Positions 1-8,109 of a stretch of 17,810 nt of DNA are shown here, piece after piece. A model generated the notes under the pieces. That model was not told where the DNA came from. It was given only the letters and a program-made list of their open reading frames with translations, and searched no databases. Location of the stretch: NCBI GenBank assembly GCA_023457715.1, contig JAEWKR010000149.1, positions 1-17,810 of the forward strand. The letters are read 5' to 3'. The position numbers were made by a program, and so were the translations under genes. The stretch comes from Verrucomicrobiota bacterium (GTDB lineage: Bacteria > Verrucomicrobiota > Verrucomicrobiia > Opitutales > Opitutaceae). The stretch's first letter is position 1; each line of letters opens with the position of its first letter.

Positions 1-170
1 CCGCAACCAAATCAAACCCATTGAACCACAGATGAACACAGATGGACACGGATCCAGGCCGGTCTTTTTCCAAATCTGAGTCCATCTGTGTTCATCTGTG
101 GTTGAGAGGATTGGGAGGAGCCCAAAAACATCGTGCTGAAAAATCACGAAATGCAGCGATAGCACTGCAA
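1..170. repeat. Word-hairpin module A (CACAGATGAA word)
   Basis: The core is a perfect 23-bp inverted repeat, 24-46 with 81-103, around a 34-base loop. The left arm is made of a 10-base word repeated in tandem: CACAGATGAA at 27-36, CACAGATGGA at 37-46 and a decayed copy at 47-56. To the left is the 15-base phrase CCGCAACCAAATCAA (1-15), repeated exactly at 285-299. To the right, 130-170 matches 471-511 at 35 of 41 positions and contains a small TCGTG/CACGA hairpin. Module B at 285-511 therefore has the same layout with a different stem word. No gene was found here. Phrases like CACAGATGAA are familiar to me from intergenic regions of other environmental bacterial genomes, but I cannot give a function. 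Confidence 0.85.
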
Positions 171-200
171 AAAAGAAACGCCCGCTCGAGGCTCGGGTAG

Positions 201-685
201 GTTGTCCCGCGTTCACGCGGAATGCCTTGCCCGAGCGTCCGACCTGGATTCCGAAGTAGCCACAGAGAGCTTAGAGCGGCTGCGCCGCAACCAAATCAAT
301 CCATTCAACAGAAGGTAACGAAGGAAACGAAGGATTGCGGGATCACTCGGCGCTGTAGTTCGGTTTTTGTGAAATCTGATTTGGAGGAACTGTTTCAATT
401 CACTCAGCGGCCTTCGTTTCCTTCGTTTCCTCCTGTTCAATGAGTGGGACGACGCTCACCGAAACGGAGAATCGTGCTCAAAAAACACGAAATGCAGGGA
501 TTGCACTACAGAGCTCCGACAAGGAGGACACGGGGGCTCAGTCCTTGGACAAACCTGTTCATCGCGTAACGCCCAAGACAGTCGCAGCGCCCCCCTCCGG
601 CTCGGCTCTGATTGGGCCTCTGTGACCTCTGTGGCGAAATCGGTATTCAGGTCCGACCAAACCTTCCGCGTAAACGCGGGACAAC
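201..685. repeat. Large imperfect inverted repeat enclosing module B
   Basis: Positions 201-267 read on one strand match 627-685 on the other. The outer block 201-222 matches 664-685 at 21 of 22 positions and is itself a small hairpin (CCGCG/CGCGG). An inner block 237-256 matches 637-656 at about 15 of 20, and the innermost GCCACAGAG at 259-267 pairs with CTCTGTGGC at 627-635. The left arm carries 8 extra bases near 223-236. Module B sits in the 359 bases between the arms, so the hairpins are nested. No open frame resembling a transposase lies inside. It could be a non-autonomous mobile element remnant or a nest of word-hairpins. Confidence 0.65.
285..511. repeat. Word-hairpin module B (GAAGGAAAC word)
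   Basis: The stem is an imperfect inverted repeat, 304-333 with 411-440, matching at 27 of 30 positions. Its left arm is a 9-base word in tandem (GAAGGTAAC at 311-319, GAAGGAAAC at 320-328, GAAGG at 329-333). The flanks match module A: 285-309 resembles 1-26, and 471-511 resembles 130-170. Part of the loop also matches (361-379 with 60-79, both ending AAATCTGA). Only the stem word is unrelated. Short open frames across this element exist because the repeats lack in-frame stops, and I do not regard them as genes. Confidence 0.85.
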
Positions 686-734
686 GTACTCAGGCCCGCT
701 TGTTCTTGCGCCTTCTGCGCATTCTCGCGGCCAA

Positions 735-808
735 CCCGGCCGCTTGAAAATCTGGCCGGGCGCGTTAAGTCGTTGCTCTTCCGTGATCCGACCCAACGAC
801 TCAAACGC
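735..808 (+). promoter_or_regulatory. Two hairpins directly before the gene at 809
   Basis: A perfect 7-bp stem CCCGGCC (735-741) / GGCCGGG (754-760) is followed by a second stem. In the second, AGTCGTTG (768-775) pairs with CAACGACT (794-801), and the pairing extends outward to GCGTT (762-766) with AAACGC (803-808) across a one-base bulge. The second hairpin ends at the base before the ATG at 809. No Shine-Dalgarno sequence lies between them. If transcribed, this folds the whole leader, which suggests control of translation, but a role is inferred only from position. Confidence 0.4.
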
Positions 809-1396
809 ATGAATCTTTCTCCCGAGCAAAAGCAGGCCGTCGCCGCTTGGATCGCCGCCGGCGATAATCTGTCCGCCGTGCAGAAAAAACTCGGCGAGCA
901 ATTCAAGCTCTCCCTGACCTATCGGGACGTCCGCTTCCTCGTCGATGACCTCAACCTCGAGTTGAAGGATCCGGCGCCGAAAGTGGACGTGTCCGACGTT
1001 TCGAAGACGCAACCGGCGCGCGCCCCACAGCCCCCCGCTGAAAAGAAGGGCTTCCTGGACAAAGCCAAGGAGAAGCTCGGCCTCGGCCGGGAGGAAGACC
1101 CCGCCCCGGAAGAAGCCTACGACGACGAAGCGCTCGAGGAGGATCTGGGGGACGTTCCACCGCCGGCCGGCGCTTCCACCGTGAGCGTTGAACTCGACAA
1201 GGTGACCCTGATCCCGGGAGCCATCGCCAGCGGCAGTGTCACCTTCAGCGACGGCGTCAGCGGCAAGTGGATCGTCGACCAGTATGGACGCCCGGGCATG
1301 ACGGAGATCAGTCAGCCCGGCTACCGCCCCACCGCTGCCGACAGCCAGGCTTTCATGCGAGAACTCAGCGCGGCCCTGCAAAAGCGCGGTTTCTGA
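809..1396 (+). CDS. Conserved-looking hypothetical protein, 195 aa
   Basis: I do not recognise a named family. The ATG at 809 was preferred over an upstream frame start at 773 because the protein then begins MNLSPEQKQAVAAWIAAGDN, a plausible helix, and because the upstream residues fall in a hairpin. Residues about 1-55 look like a compact helical domain, perhaps DNA- or protein-binding. About 60-125 is an acidic, proline- and lysine-rich linker (PPAEKKGFLDKAKEKLGLG, then a Glu/Asp run). About 130-195 is a small beta-rich domain (VELDKVTLIPGAIASGSVTF, then KWIVDQYGRPG). There is no signal peptide or membrane segment, so it is probably cytoplasmic. It converges on ligA and shares a repeat-built terminator region with it. 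Codon use is GC-rich like that of its neighbours, which supports it being real. Confidence 0.75.
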   Translation: MNLSPEQKQAVAAWIAAGDNLSAVQKKLGEQFKLSLTYRDVRFLVDDLNLELKDPAPKVDVSDVSKTQPARAPQPPAEKKGFLDKAKEKLGLGREEDPAPEEAYDDEALEEDLGDVPPPAGASTVSVELDKVTLIPGAIASGSVTFSDGVSGKWIVDQYGRPGMTEISQPGYRPTAADSQAFMRELSAALQKRGF

Positions 1397-1546
1397 AAAA
1401 GGGACCGAAGGGAGGAAAGGGACCCAAAGGACCCAAGGGACCTAAAGACCGGAGCTGCGATGATCACGCCACGCTCCAATCGCGAACTTTAGGTCCCTTA
1501 CGTCGCGGTAGGTCCCTTTCTCCCCTTTAGGTCCCTTTCTCCGCTT
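1396..1546. terminator. Word-hairpin between convergent genes (GGGACCTAAAG word)
   Basis: Several copies of GGGACC-type words run through 1400-1447 and return inverted as GGTCCC-type words in 1487-1537. The best paired block is 1435-1447 with 1487-1499, 13 bp perfect. The element lies between the stop of the gene at 809 and the stop of ligA on the other strand. The ligA stop codon (1527-1529) lies inside one of the words. The strong symmetric stem between convergent genes fits a bidirectional terminator, although there is no clean U-tract. Confidence 0.65.
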
Positions 1547-3599
1547 TTTCGCGAGCCCCGCCCAGCAGTTCGACCAACCCCGCTTCGTCCAGCACGGTCA
1601 CGCCCAGCGCGCGCGCTTTCTCGAGCTTGGAACCGGCTTCGTCGCCGGCGACCACGAAGTGGGTCTTCTTGCTGACGCTCCCGCTGACCTTGCCGCCGGC
1701 CGCTTCGATCCGGGACGTGGCCTCCTCGCGGGAAAGGGTCGGAAGCGTGCCGGTGAGGACAAACGTCTTGCCCGCGAGGGCGCTCGACGCGACCGCGGGC
1801 GGGGTCGGTTGCAGCCCCGCGCGCGCGAGGTCCTCGATCAGCGCACGATTCTCCGCCTCACCAAACCACGCGAGCACGGCCTGCGCCGTTTTCTCTCCGA
1901 AACCTTCCACGCGCAACAGGTCTCCTTCGGACGCCGCGGCCAGGGCCGGCAACGACCGGAAGGTGCGGGCAAGATCCTTCGCCGCCGCCGCGCCGACCTG
2001 GGGAATGCCCAGCCCGTTGATCACGCGCCATAGATCGGCGCTGCGGCGCTCCTGGATGCCGTGGACGAGGTTGGTCGCCCAAACCTCGCCTGACTTCTTG
2101 AGGGGCAGCAAATCCGCCACGCCGAGCCGGAAGAGGTCAGGGATCGAGCGGATCAGGTTCCGCGACAACAACAGGTCAACCATCTCCTCGCCCAGCCCTT
2201 CGATGTCGACGCAGCCCTTCGACGCGAAATAAGCGATCCGCCGCCGCACCTTCTCGGGACAAAGCGGATTGGGGCATCGCCATACGACCTCCCCCTCACG
2301 CCGCGTCGCCTCGGTCTGGCACACCGGACACTGCCGGGGAAACGCGTAGGGACGGCTGTCGACGGGTCGCTTTTCCACCAGCACCGCCACCACCGCCGGG
2401 ATGATCTCACCGGCCTTCTCGACCAGCACCGCATCACCGACCCGCACATCCTTCCGCGCAATCTCCTCGGCGTTGTGCAGGGTCGCCCGTTTCACCGTGG
2501 TGCCGGCAAGGAAAACCGGCTCGAGCTCCGCCACCGGCGTCAGCGCACCGGTGCGGCCGACCTGGATCGTGATGTCCCGCACCCGCGTCTCGGCGCGATC
2601 AGGCGGAAACTTGAAGGCGCAGGCCCAGCGCGGCGAAAGCTTTCGCGCCGCCTCCACCCGGCCATCCGCGCTCATGCCGCGAAACCCGATCCGTTTCTGC
2701 AGGCCGAAGTCGTCCAGTTTGACGACCGCGCCGTCGGTGCCGTACGGGAGTTCGCGCCGGACCAGGTCGAGTTCGCGGATCGCGTCGCACACGGCGTCGA
2801 TCCCTTCGACGCGTCGGAAATTTTCCGCCACGGGCAGCCCCCAGGCCTTGAGCTGTGCGTGATAGCCGGCCTGGGAACTCACCACGTCCGCCGGCACACA
2901 GGCGCCAAGGCCGTAAAGCACGATCTCCAGCTTGCGCGAGGCGACCAGCCGCGCGTCCAGCTGCTTCAGGGTGCCGGCCGCCAGATTGCGGGGATTCGCG
3001 TAGGGCGGCTCCCCGGCTTCCTCCTGCAGTTGGTTGATGCGCCGGAATTCCTCGGCGGTCAGAAAGATCTCGCCGCGGATCTCGATCAGCTCGGGCACCG
3101 GGGCGCCGCGCAGCGCGTGCGGCAGGGTGCGGATCGTCCTCACATTGGCCGTGACGTCGTCGCCCTCCTCGCCATCGCCGCGGGTGATGGCGCGCGTCAA
3201 CCGGCCGTGCTCGAACGTCAGGCTGACCGCGAGCCCGTCGATCTTCGGCTCGACCGTGTACGCCAGCGTATCCGTGGCCAGGACACGAACCAGGCGGGCG
3301 TGAAAGTCACGCAGCTCGGCCTCGTCGTAGGTGTTGTCGAGCGTGGTCATCGCCTGCCGGTGCCGCGCCCGCACGAAGCCCTCCGTGCGGTCGTCGCCGA
3401 TCCGGGTCGTGGGCGACTCCGCGCCCAGGGCCGCCGCCGCCTCGGGGTACAGCCGCTCCAGCCCCGCGAGTTCGGTCTTCAGCGTGTCGTAGTCGAAGTC
3501 CGTGATCTCCGGCCTCGCCGCGCGATAGTAAAGCTCGTCGTGATGGGCGAGCTGGGTCCTCAATTCCGCAATCCGACGCTGGGCCTCGGCAGGAGACAT
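1527..3599 (-). CDS. ligA: NAD-dependent DNA ligase LigA, 690 aa
   Basis: It seals nicks in DNA using NAD+ as adenylate donor, in replication and repair. Domains in order: Ia domain at about 1-65 (HHDELYYRAARPEITDFDYD), nucleotidyltransferase domain with adenylated lysine K119 in the motif EPKIDGLAVSL, a YGTDGAVVKLDD motif near 286-297, OB fold, four-cysteine zinc site (C424, C427, C442, C447), helix-hairpin-helix region at about 460-590, and a C-terminal BRCT domain at about 607-690. The length is normal (E. coli LigA is 671 aa). An in-frame start 35 residues upstream exists but would translate the GTGAAA repeat into low-complexity residues, so I place the start at the ATG at 3599, giving MSPAEAQRRIAELR. 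Residues about 306-320 look like an insertion relative to E. coli. The last residues (EKGT) and the TAA stop come from a repeat word. The leader is pyrimidine-rich without a Shine-Dalgarno sequence. Confidence 0.97.
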   Translation of the reverse strand: MSPAEAQRRIAELRTQLAHHDELYYRAARPEITDFDYDTLKTELAGLERLYPEAAAALGAESPTTRIGDDRTEGFVRARHRQAMTTLDNTYDEAELRDFHARLVRVLATDTLAYTVEPKIDGLAVSLTFEHGRLTRAITRGDGEEGDDVTANVRTIRTLPHALRGAPVPELIEIRGEIFLTAEEFRRINQLQEEAGEPPYANPRNLAAGTLKQLDARLVASRKLEIVLYGLGACVPADVVSSQAGYHAQLKAWGLPVAENFRRVEGIDAVCDAIRELDLVRRELPYGTDGAVVKLDDFGLQKRIGFRGMSADGRVEAARKLSPRWACAFKFPPDRAETRVRDITIQVGRTGALTPVAELEPVFLAGTTVKRATLHNAEEIARKDVRVGDAVLVEKAGEIIPAVVAVLVEKRPVDSRPYAFPRQCPVCQTEATRREGEVVWRCPNPLCPEKVRRRIAYFASKGCVDIEGLGEEMVDLLLSRNLIRSIPDLFRLGVADLLPLKKSGEVWATNLVHGIQERRSADLWRVINGLGIPQVGAAAAKDLARTFRSLPALAAASEGDLLRVEGFGEKTAQAVLAWFGEAENRALIEDLARAGLQPTPPAVASSALAGKTFVLTGTLPTLSREEATSRIEAAGGKVSGSVSKKTHFVVAGDEAGSKLEKARALGVTVLDEAGLVELLGGAREKAEKGT

Positions 3600-3604
3600 G
3601 GGCG

Positions 3605-3717
3605 GAAGTGAAAGTGAAAGTGAGCGGGAAAGGAAAGGTGAGAGTGGCGGCACCACGCCCACTTTCACTCTCACTCTCACTTTCACTTTCCCTCTCCCTT
3701 TCACTCTTCACTTCCTG
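3605..3717. repeat. Word-hairpin between divergent ligA and fur (GTGAAA word)
   Basis: Hexamer-period GTGAAA/GTGAGA words in 3605-3646 are mirrored by CACTTT/CACTCT words in 3660-3717. Read from the gene each arm leads into, both ligA (minus) and the fur-like gene (plus) get a pyrimidine-rich leader. The right arm ends 48 bases before the ATG at 3766. The same word family recurs between the permease and gldG-like genes at 13518-13629. Confidence 0.8.
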
Positions 3718-3724
3718 GTTGAAA

Positions 3725-3742
3725 TTTAGAACCATTCCAATT
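3725..3742 (+). promoter_or_regulatory. Candidate Fur-family operator
   Basis: TTTAGAACCATTCCAATT contains an imperfect 7-1-7 inverted repeat: TTAGAAC (3726-3732), one base, ATTCCAA (3734-3740), with 5 of 7 symmetric positions. It resembles Fur/PerR boxes and the TTTAGAA half-site of the Irr-type iron control element. It lies 23 bases before the ATG of the Fur-family gene, which fits autoregulation of the suf cluster. A TTGAAA at 3719-3724 could be a -35 element, but no clear -10 is seen. It is a pattern match only, and a single site. Confidence 0.4.
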
Positions 3743-3765
3743 GGTTGGTACGTCCCACCTCTGGA

Positions 3766-4203
3766 ATGCGTCCGAGTCTCAACAGCGAAGTACTCTCCAA
3801 AAAGCTCGCCCACGGCGGGCTTCGCTCCACCCCGCAACGCGAGGTAGTCTACAGCGTATTGCTCGAGAAGCGCGATCACCCGACCGCGGACGAGGTCTTC
3901 GCCCGGGTCCGCGCGGAGATGCCTACCATCTCATTGGCAACAGTTTATAACTGCCTTGAAGCGTTGGTACAGTGCGAGGTTGTCCGTGCGGTCAACTTCG
4001 AGCGGGGTCCCACCCGGTACTGTCCCAACCTGGAGCCACATGCCCACTTTGTGGATGAGGCGACGGGGGCGGCACATGACATCGATCTCCCGGCCTCCGT
4101 CCTGACCCAGCTTAAGTCGCTGCTGCCTGCGGGCTTCGCCCCCAACGCGGTCGAAGTGATCTTCCGCGGCCACCAGCAGCAGCCCAATCCGCCCCAACCT
4201 TAG
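3766..4203 (+). CDS. Fur/PerR/Irr-family transcriptional regulator, 145 aa
   Basis: This is a winged-helix metalloregulator that probably controls the suf genes downstream. The recognition-helix region is typical (PTISLATVYNCLEALVQ, residues 53-69), preceded by GLRSTPQREVVYSVL (18-32) and HPTADEVFARV (38-48). Aligning by eye to B. subtilis PerR, the regulatory-site ligands correspond to H38, C86 (Asp85 in PerR), H92, H94 and D105. The structural-zinc cysteines are missing: the first CxxC reads as D97 and T100, and there is no C-terminal CxxC. C86-P87 is also a Cys-Pro pair of the kind seen in heme-regulatory motifs. The start is the ATG at 3766. A TTG 21 bases upstream is possible but adds residues unlike the family. 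No Shine-Dalgarno sequence is present. Gap to sufC is 66 bases. The family assignment is secure; the sensed signal (iron, heme, peroxide or Fe-S status) is unknown. Confidence 0.9.
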   Translation: MRPSLNSEVLSKKLAHGGLRSTPQREVVYSVLLEKRDHPTADEVFARVRAEMPTISLATVYNCLEALVQCEVVRAVNFERGPTRYCPNLEPHAHFVDEATGAAHDIDLPASVLTQLKSLLPAGFAPNAVEVIFRGHQQQPNPPQP

Positions 4204-4210
4204 TCCTCAA

Positions 4211-4263
4211 CTTTCAGCCTTTCAGCCTTTCAGCCCTTCAGCCCTTCAGCCTTCAGCCCTTTC
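4211..4263. repeat. One-armed word repeat before sufC (TTTCAGCC word)
   Basis: An 8-9 base word, TTTCAGCC or TTCAGCCC, is repeated about six times without the inverted partner arm seen at other junctions. It ends 6 bases before the sufC ATG. The same word family forms both arms of the hairpins at 6610-6713, 12565-12751 and 15137-15249. The missing arm may have been lost, or this arm may pair with a purine-rich copy elsewhere in the same transcript, such as 6610-6646. Confidence 0.8.
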
Positions 4264-4269
4264 CAATCC

Positions 4270-5025
4270 ATGTCCTCGCTCGAAATCAAAAACCTCCACG
4301 TCGCCATCGGCGAAAAGGAAATCGTCAAGGGTCTCTCGCTGACCATCAACAGCGGCGAGGTCCACGCCATCATGGGGCCGAACGGCACCGGCAAGTCGAC
4401 GCTCTCCAAGGCCATCGCGGGACATCCTGATTACACGATCACCAGCGGCGACGTGCTTTTGGACGGGGCCTCGATCCTGGAGATGGAGCCCGACGAACGC
4501 GCCCGCGCCGGTCTCTTCCTCGCCTTCCAGTACCCCAGCGAAATCCCCGGGGTCTCGATCGCGAACTTCCTGCGGGCCGCGGTGCAGGCGCGCATGGCCG
4601 AAGGCGAGGAGATCGACGCCACTGCGTACTACAAACGGCTCTACGCGAAGATGGACATGCTCAAAATCGACCGGAAGTTCACCTCCCGCGCGGTGAACGA
4701 AGGCTTCTCCGGCGGCGAAAAAAAGCGCTGCGAGATCCTCCAGATGGCCATGCTCGAGCCCAAGTTTTCGCTGATGGACGAGACCGATTCCGGCCTCGAC
4801 ATCGACGCGCTGCGCATCGTCGCCGACGGCGTCAACACCCTCCGCGGGGCGACGCTCGGCGTGTTGCTCATCACTCACTACCAGCGCCTGCTGAACTATA
4901 TTCAGCCGGACTACGTGCACGTGATGTATGACGGCCGCATCGTGAAGAGCGGCGACAAGACCCTGGCCCTCGAGCTGGAGGCCAAGGGCTACGACTGGGT
5001 GAAGAAGGAACTGGTGACGGCCTGA
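4270..5025 (+). CDS. sufC: SufC, Fe-S cluster assembly ATPase, 251 aa
   Basis: This is the cytoplasmic ABC-type ATPase of the SUF scaffold complex. It binds SufB and SufD and uses ATP hydrolysis to drive the changes that let a cluster form on SufBC2D. Visible motifs are Walker A GPNGTGKST (36-44), Q-loop FQYP (86-89), signature FSGGEKKR (146-153), Walker B with the SufC-specific LMDETDSGLDIDAL (168-181) and the switch histidine in ITHYQRLLNY (H203). Length matches the family (about 250 aa), with no membrane segments. It is the first structural gene after the Fur-family regulator. The ATG at 4270 follows a run of TTCAGCCC words rather than a Shine-Dalgarno sequence. Confidence 0.97.
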   Translation: MSSLEIKNLHVAIGEKEIVKGLSLTINSGEVHAIMGPNGTGKSTLSKAIAGHPDYTITSGDVLLDGASILEMEPDERARAGLFLAFQYPSEIPGVSIANFLRAAVQARMAEGEEIDATAYYKRLYAKMDMLKIDRKFTSRAVNEGFSGGEKKRCEILQMAMLEPKFSLMDETDSGLDIDALRIVADGVNTLRGATLGVLLITHYQRLLNYIQPDYVHVMYDGRIVKSGDKTLALELEAKGYDWVKKELVTA

Positions 5026-5030
5026 TGCAC

Positions 5031-5132
5031 AACTTCCAAGGTCCAACGCCCAACATCCAACGTCCAATGAGCACCCTGCAGGCTGGTGTCCAATTCGACG
5101 TTGGAGGTTGGATGTTGGGTGTTGGACGTTCC
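5031..5132. repeat. Word-hairpin between sufC and sufB (GTCCAAC word)
   Basis: A 7-base word of pattern NYCCAAC is repeated four times in 5041-5067 and returns inverted in 5101-5127, 25 of 27 positions pairing, around a 33-base loop. It begins a few bases after the sufC stop and ends about 27 bases before the sufB ATG. The right arm is G/T-rich, so this one does not follow the pyrimidine-before-start rule. Confidence 0.85.
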
Positions 5133-5154
5133 GGATGAAAAACACGACACACGC

Positions 5155-6606
<1,452 letters not shown>

Positions 6607-6609
6607 TCA

Positions 6610-6713
6610 AAAAGGGCTGAAAGGCGGAAGGGCTGAAAGGCTGAACAGCCTTCGCTTCCGCCCTCCGGCCCTTCCTCTTCAGTCCTTCAGCCCTTTAGTC
6701 CTTCAGCCCTTTC
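6610..6713. repeat. Word-hairpin between sufB and sufD (GGCTGAAA word)
   Basis: A purine-rich arm of GGGCTGAAAGG-type words (6610-6646) is followed by a pyrimidine-rich arm of CCTTCAGCCC-type words (6679-6713) pairing with it with a few mismatches and one-base gaps. It starts just after the sufB stop and ends 5 bases before the sufD ATG. A second small inversion, CTTCGCTTCCGCCC, lies in the loop. Confidence 0.85.
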
Positions 6714-6718
6714 TCAGC

Positions 6719-8032
6719 ATGTCTTCTCCTGCTCCGATTACCGTCACGCCGCGTTCGCCGGTTGGCGCCTTCACTCCGGAGGCGTTCAGCGCCCACGTCG
6801 CGACCCAGGCCGGCGCCCCGGCCTGGTGGCTCGACCGCAAGCGCGCGGCCCACGAGCGCTACCTCGCGCTGCCGCTCCCGAAACGCACCGACGAATCCTG
6901 GCGTTTCAGCAGCATTGCCAACCTCACGGTCGAGGGCTTCGACCCCGCCGCCACCGTCCCGCTCGGCGTCAACGTCGGCTCTCCGTTCGGTCCCAGCGCC
7001 CTTACGTTCGTCAACAACGAGCTGGTCGTGCGGCTCGAGGATGAATCCCGGCCCCGGGGCGTGGTGGTCGCGCCGCTCTCCCAGGCGCTCCAGACCCATC
7101 CCGAACTGCTCCAGGAGCACTTCATGGCGCAGCCGCAGAAGCTCGGCTCCGACAAGTTCGCCGCGCTCCACACCGCCTTCATCCGCGACGGCGCCTTCGT
7201 CTATGTGCCCAAAGGCGTCGAACTCACCGCCCCGATCGTGATTACCCACATCGCGGCGGGCGCCGGCGCCGCGGTCTTCCCGCACACCCTCGTGGTGGCG
7301 GACGACAACGCCAAGGTGACGGTCGTGGACTATTTCATTTCCGCGGATAACGGCGCGCACTTCGCCTGCGGCGCGAACGACCTCTACGCCGGCCACGGCG
7401 CCCAGCTTTCCTACATCGGCGCGCAGAATTGGTCCCGGACCAGCAGTTCCTTCCAATTCAACTCCACGATCGCGCGGCGCGATGCCCGCGTGCAATCCCT
7501 CAACCTGCACCTCGGCGCCCGCCAGGCGCGGCACGAGTCGCTCTCGCAGCTCCAGGCGCCCGGCGCGTTTTCCGAGATGCTCGCGCTGACGGTGGCGGGA
7601 AGCCAGCAGGAGTTCGACCAGCGCACGCTGCAGATTCACCAGGCGCCCAACACCAAGAGCGACCTGCTTTACAAGAACACGCTGCGCGACCAGGCGAAGA
7701 CCATTTTTTCCGGCCTCATTGTGGTCGATCCGGACGCGCAGAAAACCGACGCCTACCAGAGCAATCGCAACCTGATGCTGAGCGAGGAGGCGGAGGCCAA
7801 TTCGCTCCCCGGCCTCGAGATCCAGGCGAACGACGTGCGCTGCACGCATGGCGCCACCAGCAGCCGGATCGATCCGGAACAGGAGTTCTACCTGCAATCC
7901 CGTGGGATCGCGAAGCAGATGGCGGATGAACTCCTCACCTTCGGCTTCTTCGAGGATGTCCTCAACCGGCTCACCAGCGAGGAACTGCACGAAGCCCTGC
8001 GCAATCTGGTCCAAACCCAATTCAAGAAGTAA
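6719..8032 (+). CDS. sufD: SufD, Fe-S cluster assembly scaffold subunit, 437 aa
   Basis: SufD forms the SufBC2D complex with SufB and SufC and is needed for iron acquisition during cluster building. The N-terminal helical part contains the typical LPLPKRTDESWRFSS (51-65). The central beta-helix carries KFAALHTAFIRDGAFVYVPK (146-165), closely parallel to the equivalent part of SufB. The C-terminal part has KTDAYQSNRNLMLSEEAEA (342-360) and the conserved CTHGAT segment (375-380), whose histidine H377 corresponds to His360 of E. coli SufD, followed by a helical YLQSRGI region. Length agrees with the family (about 420-440 aa). The ATG at 6719 is preceded by a pyrimidine-rich repeat arm instead of a Shine-Dalgarno sequence. 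It is followed after 77 bases by sufT. Confidence 0.96.
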   Translation: MSSPAPITVTPRSPVGAFTPEAFSAHVATQAGAPAWWLDRKRAAHERYLALPLPKRTDESWRFSSIANLTVEGFDPAATVPLGVNVGSPFGPSALTFVNNELVVRLEDESRPRGVVVAPLSQALQTHPELLQEHFMAQPQKLGSDKFAALHTAFIRDGAFVYVPKGVELTAPIVITHIAAGAGAAVFPHTLVVADDNAKVTVVDYFISADNGAHFACGANDLYAGHGAQLSYIGAQNWSRTSSSFQFNSTIARRDARVQSLNLHLGARQARHESLSQLQAPGAFSEMLALTVAGSQQEFDQRTLQIHQAPNTKSDLLYKNTLRDQAKTIFSGLIVVDPDAQKTDAYQSNRNLMLSEEAEANSLPGLEIQANDVRCTHGATSSRIDPEQEFYLQSRGIAKQMADELLTFGFFEDVLNRLTSEELHEALRNLVQTQFKK

Positions 8033-8041
8033 ACCGCCTGG

Positions 8042-8090
8042 GCCACAGAGGACACTGAGCTCTGTGTCCGAGCTCTGTGAACTCTGTGGC
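8042..8090. repeat. Word-hairpin between sufD and sufT (CCACAGAG word)
   Basis: GCCACAGAGGACACTGAGCT (8042-8061) pairs with 8071-8090 at 17 of 20 positions around a 9-base loop. The word CCACAGAG is also found at 260-267 and, inverted, at 627-634 in the left-hand repeat region. It lies 9 bases after the sufD stop and 19 bases before the sufT ATG. Confidence 0.8.
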
Positions 8091-8109
8091 AAAGATCGAA
8101 AGCTCTTCC

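Noticed and set aside
213..625. Short open frames on both strands in the left repeat region
   Set aside because: They run through the hairpin words, start in repeats and encode low-complexity residues; nothing resembles a domain.
201..685. Insertion sequence bounded by inverted repeats
   Set aside because: There is no transposase-like frame inside and no target-site duplication is visible, so it is listed as an inverted repeat only.
2475..3611. Long plus-strand frame opposite ligA (378 codons)
   Set aside because: It is antisense to the well-supported ligA, Arg/Gly/Ala-rich, and typical of shadows in GC-rich coding DNA.
3600..3704. N-terminal extension of LigA
   Set aside because: It translates the GTGAAA words into low-complexity residues; LigA homology begins at the ATG at 3599.
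5086..5154. N-terminal extension of SufB from a GTG
   Set aside because: It translates the right arm of the GTCCAAC hairpin; the ATG at 5155 gives a family-like N-terminus.
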